A stretch of DNA of 64,000 nt from Corynebacterium efficiens YS-314 (GTDB lineage: Bacteria; Actinomycetota; Actinomycetes; Mycobacteriales; Mycobacteriaceae): assembly GCF_000011305.1 (NCBI RefSeq), contig NC_004369.1:496001-560000 (forward strand), written 5' to 3'. The translations under genes were made by a program, and so were the position numbers. This document shows, in pieces, positions 1 to 9,582 of the stretch (position 1 is the stretch's first letter; each line of letters opens with the position of its first letter). The notes below the pieces were generated by a model. The model worked only from the letters and a program-made list of their open reading frames with translations. It searched no databases and was not told the origin of the DNA.

Positions 1-5
1 AAACC

Positions 6-1085
6 ATGTCTTCTCAGTTGATCCCCGCAACGCGTCGTGTCCTGAACAACGCCCCCCTCCTCGATGCCGCCCACGGCAAGACCCCCACCCGCACCCCGGT
101 GTGGTTCATGCGACAGGCGGGACGTTCCCTGCCCGAGTACCTCAAGGTCCGTGAGGGCATCAGCATGCTGGATTCCTGCTTCATGCCGGAACTGCTCGCC
201 GAGATCACCATGCAGCCGGTGCGCCGTCATGATGTCGATGCCGCGATCCTGTTCTCCGATATCGTCGTCCCCCTGCGTGCGGCGGGCGTGGGTGTGGAGA
301 TCGTCCCGGGCCGCGGTCCGGTCATGGACCAGCCGGTGCGCACCCGGGCGGATATCGACAACCTGCCCATCCTCGACCACGAGGTCACCGAGGTGTCCAA
401 GGGTATCTCCATCATCCTTGATGAACTGACCGACACCCAGGCCCTCATCGGTTTCGCCGGTGCCCCCTTCACCCTGGCCAGCTACCTGGTTGAGGGCGGG
501 CCCTCCAAGAACCACGAGCGCACCAAGGCCATGATCCACGCCGAGCCGGAGACCTGGCACGCGCTGATGGAACGCCTGGTACCCACCGTGGTCAACTTCC
601 TGAAAACCCAGATCGATGCCGGCATCGACGCCATGCAGCTGTTCGATTCCTGGGCCGGTTTCCTCACCGAACGTGACTACACCGAGCATGTCCTGCCGTA
701 TTCCACCCGGATCCTTCAGGAGGTCGAACAGTACCAGCTGCCACGCATCCACTTCGGTGTGGGCACCGGTGAGCTGCTCGGCGCGATGAGCCGCGCAGGC
801 TCCGAGGTCATGGGCGTGGACTGGCGCGTACCGTTGGACAAGGCAGCTGAGCGCATTGCCGCGGTGTCCGGTCCGAAGGTGCTGCAGGGCAACCTGGATC
901 CGGCGCTGCTGTTCGCGGGCACCGAACCCCTGACCCGTGAGATCAACCGCATCAAGGGGGAGGCCGCCGCCGCGATCGCCGCGGGCAACGCCACCGGCCA
1001 TATCTTCAACCTGGGTCATGGTGTCCTGCCGAACACCGTGGCGGAGAACATCACCGAGGCTGTCTCCATCATCCACGCTTCCTAG
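6..1085 (+). CDS. hemE: uroporphyrinogen decarboxylase
   Basis: Decarboxylates the four acetate side chains of uroporphyrinogen III to give coproporphyrinogen III in cytosolic haem synthesis. The 359-residue product has the usual family length. It carries the N-terminal 'PVWFMRQAGR' substrate-binding motif (about residues 31-40) and the 'GFAGAPFTLASY' segment (about 148-159). The ATG lies 5 bases into the window, so its promoter and any upstream partner are outside view. hemY starts 23 bases downstream on the same strand and hemL follows, which implies a hem operon. Identification is by recognised motifs and context. Confidence 0.96.
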   Translation: MSSQLIPATRRVLNNAPLLDAAHGKTPTRTPVWFMRQAGRSLPEYLKVREGISMLDSCFMPELLAEITMQPVRRHDVDAAILFSDIVVPLRAAGVGVEIVPGRGPVMDQPVRTRADIDNLPILDHEVTEVSKGISIILDELTDTQALIGFAGAPFTLASYLVEGGPSKNHERTKAMIHAEPETWHALMERLVPTVVNFLKTQIDAGIDAMQLFDSWAGFLTERDYTEHVLPYSTRILQEVEQYQLPRIHFGVGTGELLGAMSRAGSEVMGVDWRVPLDKAAERIAAVSGPKVLQGNLDPALLFAGTEPLTREINRIKGEAAAAIAAGNATGHIFNLGHGVLPNTVAENITEAVSIIHAS

Positions 1086-1108
1086 ACGATCACGAGGGGT
1101 TTTCACAC

Positions 1109-2506
1109 ATGCGCATCGCCATCATCGGCGCGGGTCTCGCTGGCCTGACCGCCGCCTATGAGATCCACAAGGCCGAACCGGATACCCACATCGATGTCCT
1201 GGAGGCGGGTGAACGCATCGGTGGCAAACTCTTCACCGTCCCGTTCGCATCCGGCCCCACCGACATGGGTGCGGAGGCCTACCTGGCCACCCGCGCCGAT
1301 GCCACCGAGCTCTTCCATGAACTCGGCCTCGGCGATTCACTGGTGACCCCGTCGGGCGCCCGCTCGCAGATCTATGCCGGTGGGCGCCTGCGCCCCATGC
1401 CGCGCGGCGGTGTCATGGGCATCCCGTCCTCCTCCGCGGGCCTGGAGGAGATCCTCTCCGAGGAGACCCGGACGCTTATCGACGCTGAAGCCGGCACCGC
1501 CCCAGTCGACTGGCAGGTCGGCGGGGACGCCTCCGTGGGCGCGCTGGTGCGCGCCAGGTACTCCGATGAGGTCGCCGATGTGCTGGTCTCCGCGCTGCTG
1601 GGTGGGGTGTACTCCTCCTCAGCCGACGACCTGGGCATCCGGGCAACCGTCCCGGCCCTGGCCGAGGCACTCGACCGCCTGGCGGAGTCCGGTGAGCCCG
1701 TCACCCTGAGTGGTGCGGTGAAACTCGTGGAGACTGAACGCGCCGAGGCGCGGAAGAACTCCGAGACCACCCCGGTGTTCCAGACCTTCCGCGGTGGTTA
1801 TGCCGAACTCTATGAGGCCCTGGCCGATCAGTGCGGTGCCGACATCCACCTCGACACCTTTGTCTCCGGCATCACCCAGGTCAACGGCGGCGGTTTCCAG
1901 ATCAAGGGTGGGGGAGAGGGCACCTATGACCGGGTGATCCTCGCCGTACCCGCCCCCACCGCGGCGGTCCTGCTGCGGGAGGTCGCACCGGGTGCCACCG
2001 AGCACCTCAAGACCATCCAGCTGGCCTCCTCCGCGGTGGTCGGCATGCGCTTTGACTCCGCCGAGGGGCTGCCGGATGTCTCCGGCGTGCTGGTGGCCAG
2101 CGGGGAGCCGGCCATCACCGCCAAGGCATTCACCTTCTCCTCGAAGAAGTGGCCCCACCTGGGCGAACGGGGTGGCGCGCTGGTGCGCGCGTCCTTCGGA
2201 CGGCTTGGCGACGAGGCCACCGCCCGCATGGATGAGGACAACCTGGTGGATGCGGCCCTGGATGATCTCCAGACCATCACCGGTTTCGACGGTCGCGCCG
2301 CCGGCCTGTCCGAGATCTTCGTCCAACGGTGGTTCGGGGGTCTGCCGAACTATGGTGTTGACCACATCGCCACCGTCGCCCGGGCACGCACAGAGATTTC
2401 CCAGGTTAAGGGTCTGGAAGCCATTGGAGCTTGGGCTTCCGGTGTGGGAGTGCCCGCCGTCATCGCCGATGCGAAGGCTGCAGTCGAACGACTGCTCGAT
2501 GCATAG
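1109..2506 (+). CDS. hemY: protoporphyrinogen/coproporphyrinogen oxidase (HemY type)
   Basis: FAD-dependent oxidase of a late haem step. Actinobacteria usually use the coproporphyrin-dependent route, so the substrate is probably coproporphyrinogen (family knowledge). The 465-residue protein begins with a Rossmann dinucleotide motif 'IIGAGLAGLTAAYEI' (residues 5-19) and 'LEAGERIGGK' (31-40). It ends with the C-terminal FAD contact region 'GAWASGVGVPAVIADAK'. 'AGGRLRPMPRG' near residue 95 is typical of the family. It sits 23 bases after hemE with the RBS-like 'CGAGGGG' upstream, so co-transcription is likely. Confidence 0.95.
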   Translation: MRIAIIGAGLAGLTAAYEIHKAEPDTHIDVLEAGERIGGKLFTVPFASGPTDMGAEAYLATRADATELFHELGLGDSLVTPSGARSQIYAGGRLRPMPRGGVMGIPSSSAGLEEILSEETRTLIDAEAGTAPVDWQVGGDASVGALVRARYSDEVADVLVSALLGGVYSSSADDLGIRATVPALAEALDRLAESGEPVTLSGAVKLVETERAEARKNSETTPVFQTFRGGYAELYEALADQCGADIHLDTFVSGITQVNGGGFQIKGGGEGTYDRVILAVPAPTAAVLLREVAPGATEHLKTIQLASSAVVGMRFDSAEGLPDVSGVLVASGEPAITAKAFTFSSKKWPHLGERGGALVRASFGRLGDEATARMDEDNLVDAALDDLQTITGFDGRAAGLSEIFVQRWFGGLPNYGVDHIATVARARTEISQVKGLEAIGAWASGVGVPAVIADAKAAVERLLDA

Positions 2507-2555
2507 GTTTCCCCCGTTAATCCGCAGGATTGGTTTGTGAGGTTGAATCAATACA

Positions 2556-3884
2556 ATGGTTGATATGTCTGCTTCCCCGTCGGGTACTTCCGCCAACGTC
2601 TCCCGTTCCATCGAGTGGTTTGAAAAAGCCAAGATGTTCACCCCGGGAGGTGTGAATTCGCCGGTGCGGGCCTTCGGCTCCGTCGGTGGTCAGGCCCGGT
2701 TCATCGACCGGGCACATGGCTCCACCCTCATCGACGTCGACGGCAACGAGTACGTCGACCTGGTCTGCTCCTGGGGCCCCATGCTCATGGGACACGCCCA
2801 CCCGGCCGTGCTGGAGGCGGTGCAGAAAACCATCGTCGACGGCCTGTCCTTCGGTGCCCCCACCATCGGTGAGGTGGAACTGGCGCAGGACATCATCAAC
2901 CGCACCTCCGTGGAGGAGGTCCGCCTGGTCAACTCCGGCACCGAGGCCACCATGTCCGCGGTCCGCCTGGCCCGCGGTTACACGCAGCGCCCCAAGATCC
3001 TGAAGTTCGACGGCTGCTACCACGGTCACGTGGATTCCCTGCTGGCCTCCGCCGGTTCCGGTGTGGCCACCTTCGCCCTGCCGGACTCCCCGGGTATCAC
3101 CGGTGCGCAGACCCGCGACACCATCGTGGTGCCCTACAACGACATCGAGGCCGTGCGCGCCGCCTTCGCCGAGTTCCCCGGCCAGATCGCCTGCATCATC
3201 TCCGAGGCGGCCGCCGGCAACATGGGCACCGTCGCACCGCAGGACCACTTCAATGAGCACCTGCTGGCCATCGCGCATGCCGACGGCGCACTGCTCATCC
3301 TCGATGAGGTCATGACCGGTTTCCGCACCTCCTACCGCGGCTGGTTCGGTGTGGACAAGGTCCGCGCCGACCTGGTCACCTTCGGCAAGGTCGTCTCCGG
3401 CGGTCTGCCGGCCGCCGCCTTCGGTGGTCGCGCCGAGATCATGAACATGCTGGCCCCGCAGGGTCCCGTCTACCAGGCCGGCACCCTGTCCGGTAATCCG
3501 GTGGCTGTGGCGGCGGGCCGGGCGTCGTTAAGCGCTGCGACCGAGGAGGTCTACCGCACCATCGACGCCAACGCCGACCGCCTGCACGGCCTGATCTCCG
3601 ACGCGCTCACCCGCGAGGGTGTGGCGCACCACATCCAGCGCGCCTCCAACATGCTGTCCATCCGGTTCGCCGAGGGGGAGGGGCACAACTTCACCGACAT
3701 GAAGAACGCCGACACCTTCCGGTTCGCACCGTTCTTCCACGCACTGCTCGATCACGGCGTCTACGCCCCACCGAGTGTGTTCGAGACCTGGTTTGTGTCC
3801 TCGGCCCTGACGGACGATGATTTCCAGAAGATCGACGATGCCCTGGTTCCTGCTGCCCGCGCGGCCGCAGCTGCCACCGCATAA
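2556..3884 (+). CDS. hemL: glutamate-1-semialdehyde 2,1-aminomutase
   Basis: PLP enzyme converting glutamate-1-semialdehyde to 5-aminolevulinate, the precursor step of the C5 haem pathway. The 442 residues match the family. '[16 protein letters not shown]' opens the core, '[17 protein letters not shown]' binds the cofactor phosphate, '[10 protein letters not shown]' holds the PLP-pyridine aspartate, and '[19 protein letters not shown]' contains the Schiff-base lysine. ATG 2556 is used; a second in-frame ATG three codons later is an alternative. It is third in the hem run, about 50 bases after hemY, and a strong hairpin follows the stop. Confidence 0.96.
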
Positions 3885-3905
3885 CAACCGGAAAACCCCC
3901 TTTGC

Positions 3906-3932
3906 GGTACGGTGCCACCCGCGCACCGTACC
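3906..3932 (+). terminator. perfect 10-bp hairpin after hemL
   Basis: GGTACGGTGC (3906-3915) pairs perfectly with GCACCGTACC (3923-3932) around a 7-base loop. No T-run follows, so it is either an imperfect terminator or an RNA-processing/stability hairpin between hemL and the phosphatase gene. Confidence 0.5.
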
Positions 3933-3953
3933 CACCCTGAACCCTAAGGTGTC

Positions 3954-4562
3954 ATGAGCTCCACGATTGTCCACCTCGTCCGCCACGGCGAGGTACACAA
4001 CCCCGAGAAGATCCTCTACGGTCGCATGCCCGGATACTCACTCTCCGAACGCGGACGGAAACAGGCCGCGACCACCGCAGCCTCCTTCGCCGACCACGAT
4101 GTGGCCTACCTCGCAGCCTCCCCGCTCCAGCGTGTGCAGGAGACCGCCGAACCCTTCGTGGAGGTCACCGGTCTGGAACTCCACACCGATGATGACCTGC
4201 TGGAGGCCGGCAACCGCTTCGAGGGTCTGCGCACCCGGGGATGGCGTTCCCAGCTGTTCAACCCCGTGCGCTGGCAGCTGATGTACAACCCGCTGCAGCC
4301 CAGCTGGGGTGAGCACTATGTGGATATCGCCGCGCGTGTGATGAAGGCCGTCGACCGTGCCCGCGAGGCCGCCGAGGGCCGCGAGGCGATCCTGGTCAGC
4401 CACCAGCTGCCGATTGTCTGCATCCAGCGTGCTGCCCGCGGCCAGCGGCTGTGGCACAACCCGGCCAGACGCCAGTGTGATCTGGCCTCCGTCACCTCAC
4501 TGGTGTTCCAGGACGACCAGATCGTGGACGTCCACTACACCGAACCAGCACAGGAGCTCTGA
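3954..4562 (+). CDS. histidine phosphatase (phosphoglycerate mutase-like) family protein
   Basis: A 202-residue member of the histidine phosphatase superfamily. The catalytic 'LVRHGE' is at residues 8-13 and the second histidine is in 'ILVSHQLPI' near residue 144. The substrate cannot be read from sequence; homologues hydrolyse small phosphomonoesters and need not be glycolytic mutases. ATG 3954 follows 'TAAGGTGTC'. The stop lies 6 bases before the next gene, a thioredoxin-like lipoprotein, so it appears to lead the cytochrome c maturation run. Any link to haem or cytochrome maturation is inferred only from position. Confidence 0.85.
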   Translation: MSSTIVHLVRHGEVHNPEKILYGRMPGYSLSERGRKQAATTAASFADHDVAYLAASPLQRVQETAEPFVEVTGLELHTDDDLLEAGNRFEGLRTRGWRSQLFNPVRWQLMYNPLQPSWGEHYVDIAARVMKAVDRAREAAEGREAILVSHQLPIVCIQRAARGQRLWHNPARRQCDLASVTSLVFQDDQIVDVHYTEPAQEL

Positions 4563-4568
4563 TCAACC

Positions 4569-5192
4569 ATGCGTGTCAGGAAAATCGCAGCCACCCTCGT
4601 CGCCATCATGCTCGGGTCCACCACCCTGGTGGCCTGCAGTGCCGAGGACACCGCGGGAACCAACGCGGTGGCTGCGGGTGGCACCTTCCAGTTCCATTCA
4701 CCGGGCGGGCAGATGGACATCTTCTATGAGGAGGGTGAACGCCAACCGCTTGAGCAGATCAGCGGTGACTCCCTGATGGATGAGAACACCCGGATCAACC
4801 TCACCGACTATGAGAACCAGGTGGTTGTCCTCAATGCCTGGGGCCAGTGGTGCGCGCCGTGCCGCTCGGAATCCGATGACCTGCAGGAGATCCACGAACA
4901 GCTCCAGGCTGCCGGTGATGGTTCCACCCCGGGTGGTACCGTCCTGGGCATCAACGTCCGTGACTACTCCCGGGAGATCGCCCAGGACTTCACGGTGGAC
5001 AACGGCCTGACCTTCCCGAGCATCTACGACCCACCGTTCATGACCGCCGCCCAGCTCGGTGGCGTGCCGGCCTCGGTCATCCCCACCACCATCGTCCTGG
5101 ACAAACAGCACCGCCCCGCCGCGGTGTTCCTCCGTGAGATCACCGCCGATGAGATCCTCGACGTGGCCCTGCCGCTGGTTGAGGAGGCCTGA
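4569..5192 (+). CDS. TlpA/ResA-like thioredoxin-fold lipoprotein
   Basis: Extracytoplasmic thiol-disulfide reductant, expected to keep apocytochrome c haem-binding cysteines reduced. The N-terminus has a positively charged start, a hydrophobic stretch and the lipobox 'LVAC' with cysteine at residue 23, so lipid anchoring is predicted. The active site 'WCAPC' lies near residue 94 after 'VVLNAWGQ', and the cis-proline segment 'GVPASVIPTTIVLD' follows near 163-176. The 207-residue length fits. ccdA starts one base after its stop, and CcdA normally supplies the electrons for this partner. Confidence 0.88.
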   Translation: MRVRKIAATLVAIMLGSTTLVACSAEDTAGTNAVAAGGTFQFHSPGGQMDIFYEEGERQPLEQISGDSLMDENTRINLTDYENQVVVLNAWGQWCAPCRSESDDLQEIHEQLQAAGDGSTPGGTVLGINVRDYSREIAQDFTVDNGLTFPSIYDPPFMTAAQLGGVPASVIPTTIVLDKQHRPAAVFLREITADEILDVALPLVEEA

Positions 5193-5193
5193 G

Positions 5194-6000
5194 ATGGATG
5201 AGATCATTCTGGCACAGGGGATAGGCCAGCAGTTCGCCGACATCGTCGGTTCCGGCCCCCTGCTCCTGGGTATCCTCGCCGCCCTGGCCGCCGGCCTCGT
5301 CTCCTTCGCCAGCCCGTGTGTGGTGCCCCTGGTCCCCGGGTACATCTCCTACCTCGCCGGCGTGGTCGGCGGGGATGTGGAGTACACCTCCGGCGGCACG
5401 ATGGTCAAAACCAAACGCCTCCAGGTGGGCACCGCGGCCCTGTTGTTCATCCTCGGGTTCACCGTGGTGTTCGTCCTGGCCACCGTCACCGTCTTCGGGG
5501 CGATCAGCATGCTCACCCTCAACGCCGAGACCCTCATGCGTGTCGGTGGTGTGATCACCATCCTCATGGGACTGGTGTTCATGGGCATGGTGCCCGCCCT
5601 GCAGCGGGACACCCGCATGGCACCGAAACGTTGGACCACCTGGGTGGGTGCCCCGCTGCTCGGCGGTGTCTTCGCCCTGGGGTGGACACCGTGCCTGGGG
5701 CCGACCCTGGCGGCAATCATCTCCGTCTCCGCCGGCACCGAGGGCATGACCGCCCTGCGTGGTGTGATCCTCATCCTCGGGTACTGCCTGGGTCTGGGCC
5801 TGCCGTTCCTGCTCATCGCCCTGGGGTCCTCGCGTGCGATCACCGGTGTGGACTGGCTGCGCAAACACTCCCGCCAGATCCAGATCTTCGGTGGTGTCAT
5901 GCTCATCCTCGTCGGTGTGGCACTGCTGTCCGGATCCTGGGCCATCTTCATCAACTGGGTGCGCCAGTGGACCGTGGAGTACGGTGCCACCATCATCTGA
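5194..6000 (+). CDS. ccdA: cytochrome c biogenesis transmembrane protein CcdA
   Basis: Polytopic membrane protein that passes reducing power from cytosolic thioredoxin to the extracytoplasmic TlpA/ResA partner. The ATG at 5194 was chosen because it lies one base after the upstream stop and gives the family-sized 268 residues; a longer in-frame extension only overlaps the previous gene. The first cysteine of the redox pair is in 'FASPCVVPLVPGYISYLAG' and the second in 'LGWTPCLGPTLAAI'. About six hydrophobic segments are visible. A 161-base gap separates it from resB. Confidence 0.93.
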   Translation: MDEIILAQGIGQQFADIVGSGPLLLGILAALAAGLVSFASPCVVPLVPGYISYLAGVVGGDVEYTSGGTMVKTKRLQVGTAALLFILGFTVVFVLATVTVFGAISMLTLNAETLMRVGGVITILMGLVFMGMVPALQRDTRMAPKRWTTWVGAPLLGGVFALGWTPCLGPTLAAIISVSAGTEGMTALRGVILILGYCLGLGLPFLLIALGSSRAITGVDWLRKHSRQIQIFGGVMLILVGVALLSGSWAIFINWVRQWTVEYGATII

Positions 6001-6161
6001 TGGTGATGGTGGAACCACCCGGGGTCGGGGTGAAGGCCCAGCCACCGGCGTCGTGAAGCACCACCCGGGCGCGCGCTCCGGCCCGCCCCGGACGCTCATG
6101 CAGATAACTGAATAACCTTTCATACCCCGTTTGAACCACAGGAAGAGAACCGGCAACGACA

Positions 6162-7796
6162 ATGCTTAAAACCGTGAAGGTCTACGCGCGGAAATCCTGG
6201 AACTGGCTGACCAGCATGCGTACCGCACTGGCATTGCTGTTCCTGCTGGCGATCGCGGCCATCCCGGGTGCCCTGCTGCCACAGCGGTCCCTCAACGAAT
6301 CCAACGTGATCGAGTACATCGAGAACAACGGGCGCCTCGCGGAGTTCTACGACCGCCTGCAGCTTTTCGACGTCTTCTCCTCCACCTGGTTCACCGCCAT
6401 CTATGTGCTGCTGCTGATCTCCCTGGTCGGCTGCATCCTGCCGCGCTCCTTCGAGCACTACAAGGCGATGAAGACCCCGGTGGTCCGCGCACCGCGCAAC
6501 CTCGCCCGACTGCAGCACCACGGCACCGGGGTGGTCACCAAGTCCGTCGACGAGGTGGAGGCCAAGGCCCTGCGCCTGCTCAAGGGCTGGCGGACCAACA
6601 CCTTCACCGCCGAGGAGGACCGCGCCGGAGCCCGCTCGATCTCCGCGGAGAAGGGCTATATCCGTGAGTTCTTCAACCTCGTGTTCCACCTGGGTATCGT
6701 GGGCATGATCCTCACCGCCGGTCTGGGCCGGTTGTTCTACTACGAGGGCATGGTCATCGTGGTCACCGACGGTGAACAGCATTCCCAGGACTCGGTGTTC
6801 TGCAACACCGCCACCGCCAACTTCGACTCCTTCCGGGCGGGTGCCAACTTCGACGGCACCGGCCTGACCACCTTCTGTTTCGAGGCCCACGACTTCAGCG
6901 CCGATTACCTACCCAGCGGCCAGGCCGAGATGTTCCGCTCGAACATCTCCTACGCGGTCGGCGATGACATCTTCAACGATCCGGAGACCTGGACCGATTA
7001 TGAGCTGCGCGTCAATCATCCCCTGCGCGTCGAGGGTGACCGTGTCTACCTCCAGGGTCACGGTTTCGCACCGACCTTCACAGTCACCTGGCCCAACGGT
7101 GAGACCCGTACCCAGACCGTGCAGTGGCGCCCGGATGACCTGACCTTCTTCCTGTCCTCCGGTGCCATGCGTTTCGACCCCCCGGCCGGCCTGTACCCGG
7201 ATCTCTATGACCGCCGCCAGAACCAGCTGGCCATCCAGGGACTGTTCGCCCCGACCGCCGAGTGGGGCGGCGAGAACGATGAACTGCTCACCTCCTCCTA
7301 CCCGGCGATGCGTGACCCGGCCGTGGCCATTGACATCTACCGCGGTGACAACGGTCTGGACACCGGCCGTGGCCAGCAGCTGTTCACCCTGGACCCCTCC
7401 CTGATGCACAGTGGACAGCTGCAGAAGATCGAACGTGTCAACCTCCAGGTGGGGGACACCGTCACCCTGGATGATGGTACGGAGATCACCTTCGACGGTG
7501 CCTCCGAGTTCGCCAACTACCAGGTCAGCCGCGACCCCACCCAGAACTGGGTGCTGGTGACCACGATGATCTCCCTGGGAGCCCTGGTCGGTTCCCTCAC
7601 CGTGCGTCGCCGTCGCATCTGGGTGCGCATGTACCCGCAGCCCGATGGCACCACCCGCGTGGAGACCGGTGGCCTGGCCCGCACCGACCGCGCCGGCTGG
7701 GGTGCCGAGTACGAGGACTTCCACCGTGAACTGCTCGGTCTTGAGGCCCGGGACGAGGACGAGGAGGTCTACTTCGATGACACCGACCGTGACTAG
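6162..7796 (+). CDS. resB: cytochrome c biogenesis protein ResB (Ccs1)
   Basis: Membrane subunit of the System II cytochrome c synthase, which with CcsB exports haem and attaches it to apocytochromes. The 544-residue protein has early transmembrane segments ('MRTALALLFLLAIAAIPGALLPQ' region, then about residues 75-93 and 165-185), a large extracytoplasmic domain, and a final transmembrane segment near 465-485 followed by a charged C-tail. 'LPQRS' and the conserved ResB opening support the family. It is on the same strand as ccdA and ccsB, but gaps of about 160 bases on each side allow separate promoters. Confidence 0.93.
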   Translation: MLKTVKVYARKSWNWLTSMRTALALLFLLAIAAIPGALLPQRSLNESNVIEYIENNGRLAEFYDRLQLFDVFSSTWFTAIYVLLLISLVGCILPRSFEHYKAMKTPVVRAPRNLARLQHHGTGVVTKSVDEVEAKALRLLKGWRTNTFTAEEDRAGARSISAEKGYIREFFNLVFHLGIVGMILTAGLGRLFYYEGMVIVVTDGEQHSQDSVFCNTATANFDSFRAGANFDGTGLTTFCFEAHDFSADYLPSGQAEMFRSNISYAVGDDIFNDPETWTDYELRVNHPLRVEGDRVYLQGHGFAPTFTVTWPNGETRTQTVQWRPDDLTFFLSSGAMRFDPPAGLYPDLYDRRQNQLAIQGLFAPTAEWGGENDELLTSSYPAMRDPAVAIDIYRGDNGLDTGRGQQLFTLDPSLMHSGQLQKIERVNLQVGDTVTLDDGTEITFDGASEFANYQVSRDPTQNWVLVTTMISLGALVGSLTVRRRRIWVRMYPQPDGTTRVETGGLARTDRAGWGAEYEDFHRELLGLEARDEDEEVYFDDTDRD

Positions 7797-7895
7797 CAGA
7801 CAGTTGTTCCCCGACCGTAGTCAACGGGCCTGAAACAGGCCGATCACCAACCCTGCCACCGCCTGACGGAACATGATTCTCCCATTGGTTTCGCA

Positions 7896-7925
7896 TTAGT
7901 TTCCGCCAGCGCAAGGGGGTAGGGT
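7896..7925 (+). promoter_or_regulatory. possible ccsB promoter
   Basis: TTAGTT (7896-7901), an 18-base spacer and TAGGGT (7920-7925), which fits the corynebacterial TAnnnT -10 pattern. It lies 45 bases before the ccsB start. Confidence 0.35.
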
Positions 7926-7970
7926 GTCAATAAAATCCCATGATTTCCAACGAATAGGGTGGATGAATCC

Positions 7971-9032
7971 ATGCCGGTCAATCAGACCTATGCAACCTTC
8001 TCGGATACCGCTTTCGCCAGCGCCTTCATCATCTACGCACTGGCCCTGATCCTCTCACTGGTCTACTACGTGAAGATCCAGGGTGTCATCGACGCCCGCC
8101 GCGAGGCCTCACGGGTGAAGGAACTGGTGGGCACGGGTGCCGGGGCGACCGGTGCCGTCGGCGCCGTCGACGACCTCGACCGCGACCACTTCAACGACGA
8201 CCATGATCTGCCCGGTGCGGCGGACATCAATGACGGTCTGGTGACCGATGAGGCGTTGGAGGCCCGCCAGGCCAGCGCCCGCAAACTGGCGAACATGACC
8301 CAGACCCTGGTGTGGCTGGGTGTGATCGTGCACCTGGTTTCCATCGTGCTGCGTGGTATGTCCGCGGACCGGTTCCCCTTCGGAAACCTCTACGAGTACA
8401 TCCTCGTGGTCACCTTCGGCGCCATGACCGGTGCCGCCTTCCTGCTGCAGCGCCCGCAGCTGCGCGTGCTGTGGCCGTGGGTGATCACCCCGATGCTCGC
8501 CCTGCTGTTCTACGGTGGCACCGAGCTCTACGCCGATTCCGCACCGGTTGTCCCGGCTCTGCAGTCCTTCTGGTTCCCGATCCACGTGTCCACCGTCTCC
8601 ATCGGTGGGTCCATCGGCATAGTCTCCGGTATCGCCTCCCTGCTGTACCTGCTACGCATGGCGCAGCCGAAGGGCCGGGAGAAGGGCTTCTTCGGTGCCG
8701 TGGCCAAGCCGCTGCCGTCAGCGAAGACCCTGGACAACCTTGCCTACAAGACCGCCATCTGGACCGTGCCGATCTTCGGTCTGGGCGTCATCCTCGGCGC
8801 CATCTGGGCGGAAGCCGCCTGGGGTCGTTTCTGGGGTTGGGACCCGAAGGAGACCGTCTCCTTCATCACCTGGATCCTCTACGCCGGTTACCTCCACGCC
8901 CGCGCCACGGTGGGCTGGCGCGATACCAGGGCCGCGTGGATCAACGTCGTCGCACTGGTCACCATGATCTTCAACCTGTTCTTCATCAACATGGTGGTCT
9001 CCGGTCTGCACTCCTACGCCGGACTGAACTAG
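7971..9032 (+). CDS. ccsB: cytochrome c biogenesis protein CcsB/CcsA (ResC), haem-handling subunit
   Basis: Polytopic partner of ResB. The tryptophan-rich WWD signature 'WGRFWGWDPKE' near residues 280-290 binds haem, and conserved histidines such as the one in 'VVSGLHSYAGLN' at the C-terminus probably ligate it. An unusual charged, acidic insert at about residues 45-90 separates the first transmembrane helix from the core; this is common in actinobacterial forms. ATG 7971 is preferred over GTG 7959 because GGGTGGA sits at normal RBS distance. A strong terminator follows, ending the cytochrome c cluster. Confidence 0.92.
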   Translation: MPVNQTYATFSDTAFASAFIIYALALILSLVYYVKIQGVIDARREASRVKELVGTGAGATGAVGAVDDLDRDHFNDDHDLPGAADINDGLVTDEALEARQASARKLANMTQTLVWLGVIVHLVSIVLRGMSADRFPFGNLYEYILVVTFGAMTGAAFLLQRPQLRVLWPWVITPMLALLFYGGTELYADSAPVVPALQSFWFPIHVSTVSIGGSIGIVSGIASLLYLLRMAQPKGREKGFFGAVAKPLPSAKTLDNLAYKTAIWTVPIFGLGVILGAIWAEAAWGRFWGWDPKETVSFITWILYAGYLHARATVGWRDTRAAWINVVALVTMIFNLFFINMVVSGLHSYAGLN

Positions 9033-9048
9033 CTCCCACGAAACCTTC

Positions 9049-9080
9049 GGCCCGCAGGAAGTGTCCTGCGGGCCGTTTGT
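9049..9080 (+). terminator. rho-independent terminator after ccsB
   Basis: GGCCCGCAGGA (9049-9059) pairs perfectly with TCCTGCGGGCC (9064-9074), followed by GTTTGTTG. It lies between ccsB and the convergent ArsR gene. Confidence 0.85.
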
Positions 9081-9153
9081 TGTGCGTCGATAAGCACCGT
9101 GCTTTGCGACGCCCCACCGCCGCGGTGGGTACCGCCCCAGAGGGGGGTCTCGG

Positions 9154-9528
9154 TCAGGCGGCCGTCACGGCAGCGAAGATCTTGGCCACGGTGTCGGCGT
9201 TGTCCGGATGCAGGGAGTGGTAGGCCCATTTGCCCACCTGTTCGCGGGTGACCAGGCGCGCGGAGACGAGCTTCTTCATGTGGTGGGTCACCGTGGGAGC
9301 AGAGATACCCAGTGCCTGGGCGAGGGCGTTGGAACTGACCCTGCCGTCCGGGTGGGTGGTGATGAGGTAGAGGATCGACAGGCGGGTCGGGTCGGCCAGC
9401 GATTTGAAGAACATGCTGGTTTTTTCAGCATGGTGGAGGATGTCGCTGGAGAGGTGTTCTGGTGGGGAGGTCGGGTATGTCGTCTCCCGGTTGCGGCCAG
9501 CGGAGGGTGGGGGTACGGCAGAGGTCAT
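9154..9528 (-). CDS. glyR: ArsR-family winged-helix regulator, GlyR-like
   Basis: A 124-residue DNA-binding repressor/activator of the ArsR fold. 'KSLADPTRLSILYLI' opens the domain and the recognition helix region is 'SSNALAQALGISAPTVTHHMKKLVSARLV'. No ArsR-type metal-binding cysteines are present, so metal sensing is unlikely. Position between ccsB and menA matches C. glutamicum glyR, the ArsR-type regulator of glyA reported as a DtxR target (established knowledge, recalled). A DtxR-like box lies just upstream here. The start is preceded by TATATT six bases before ATG, suggesting a leaderless transcript. The name rests on synteny. Confidence 0.8.
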   Translation of the reverse strand: MTSAVPPPSAGRNRETTYPTSPPEHLSSDILHHAEKTSMFFKSLADPTRLSILYLITTHPDGRVSSNALAQALGISAPTVTHHMKKLVSARLVTREQVGKWAYHSLHPDNADTVAKIFAAVTAA

Positions 9529-9582
9529 GAAACAAATATAGATGGGGCGTGACTTAACGTGACCCTTGACCCTCCGTTTTAG

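Noticed and set aside
1619-2641. Long minus-strand ORFs opposite hemY, rpoB, rpoC, fusA and tuf (up to 1062 residues)
   Set aside because: These are shadow frames caused by GC-rich codon bias; the opposite strand encodes full conserved proteins.
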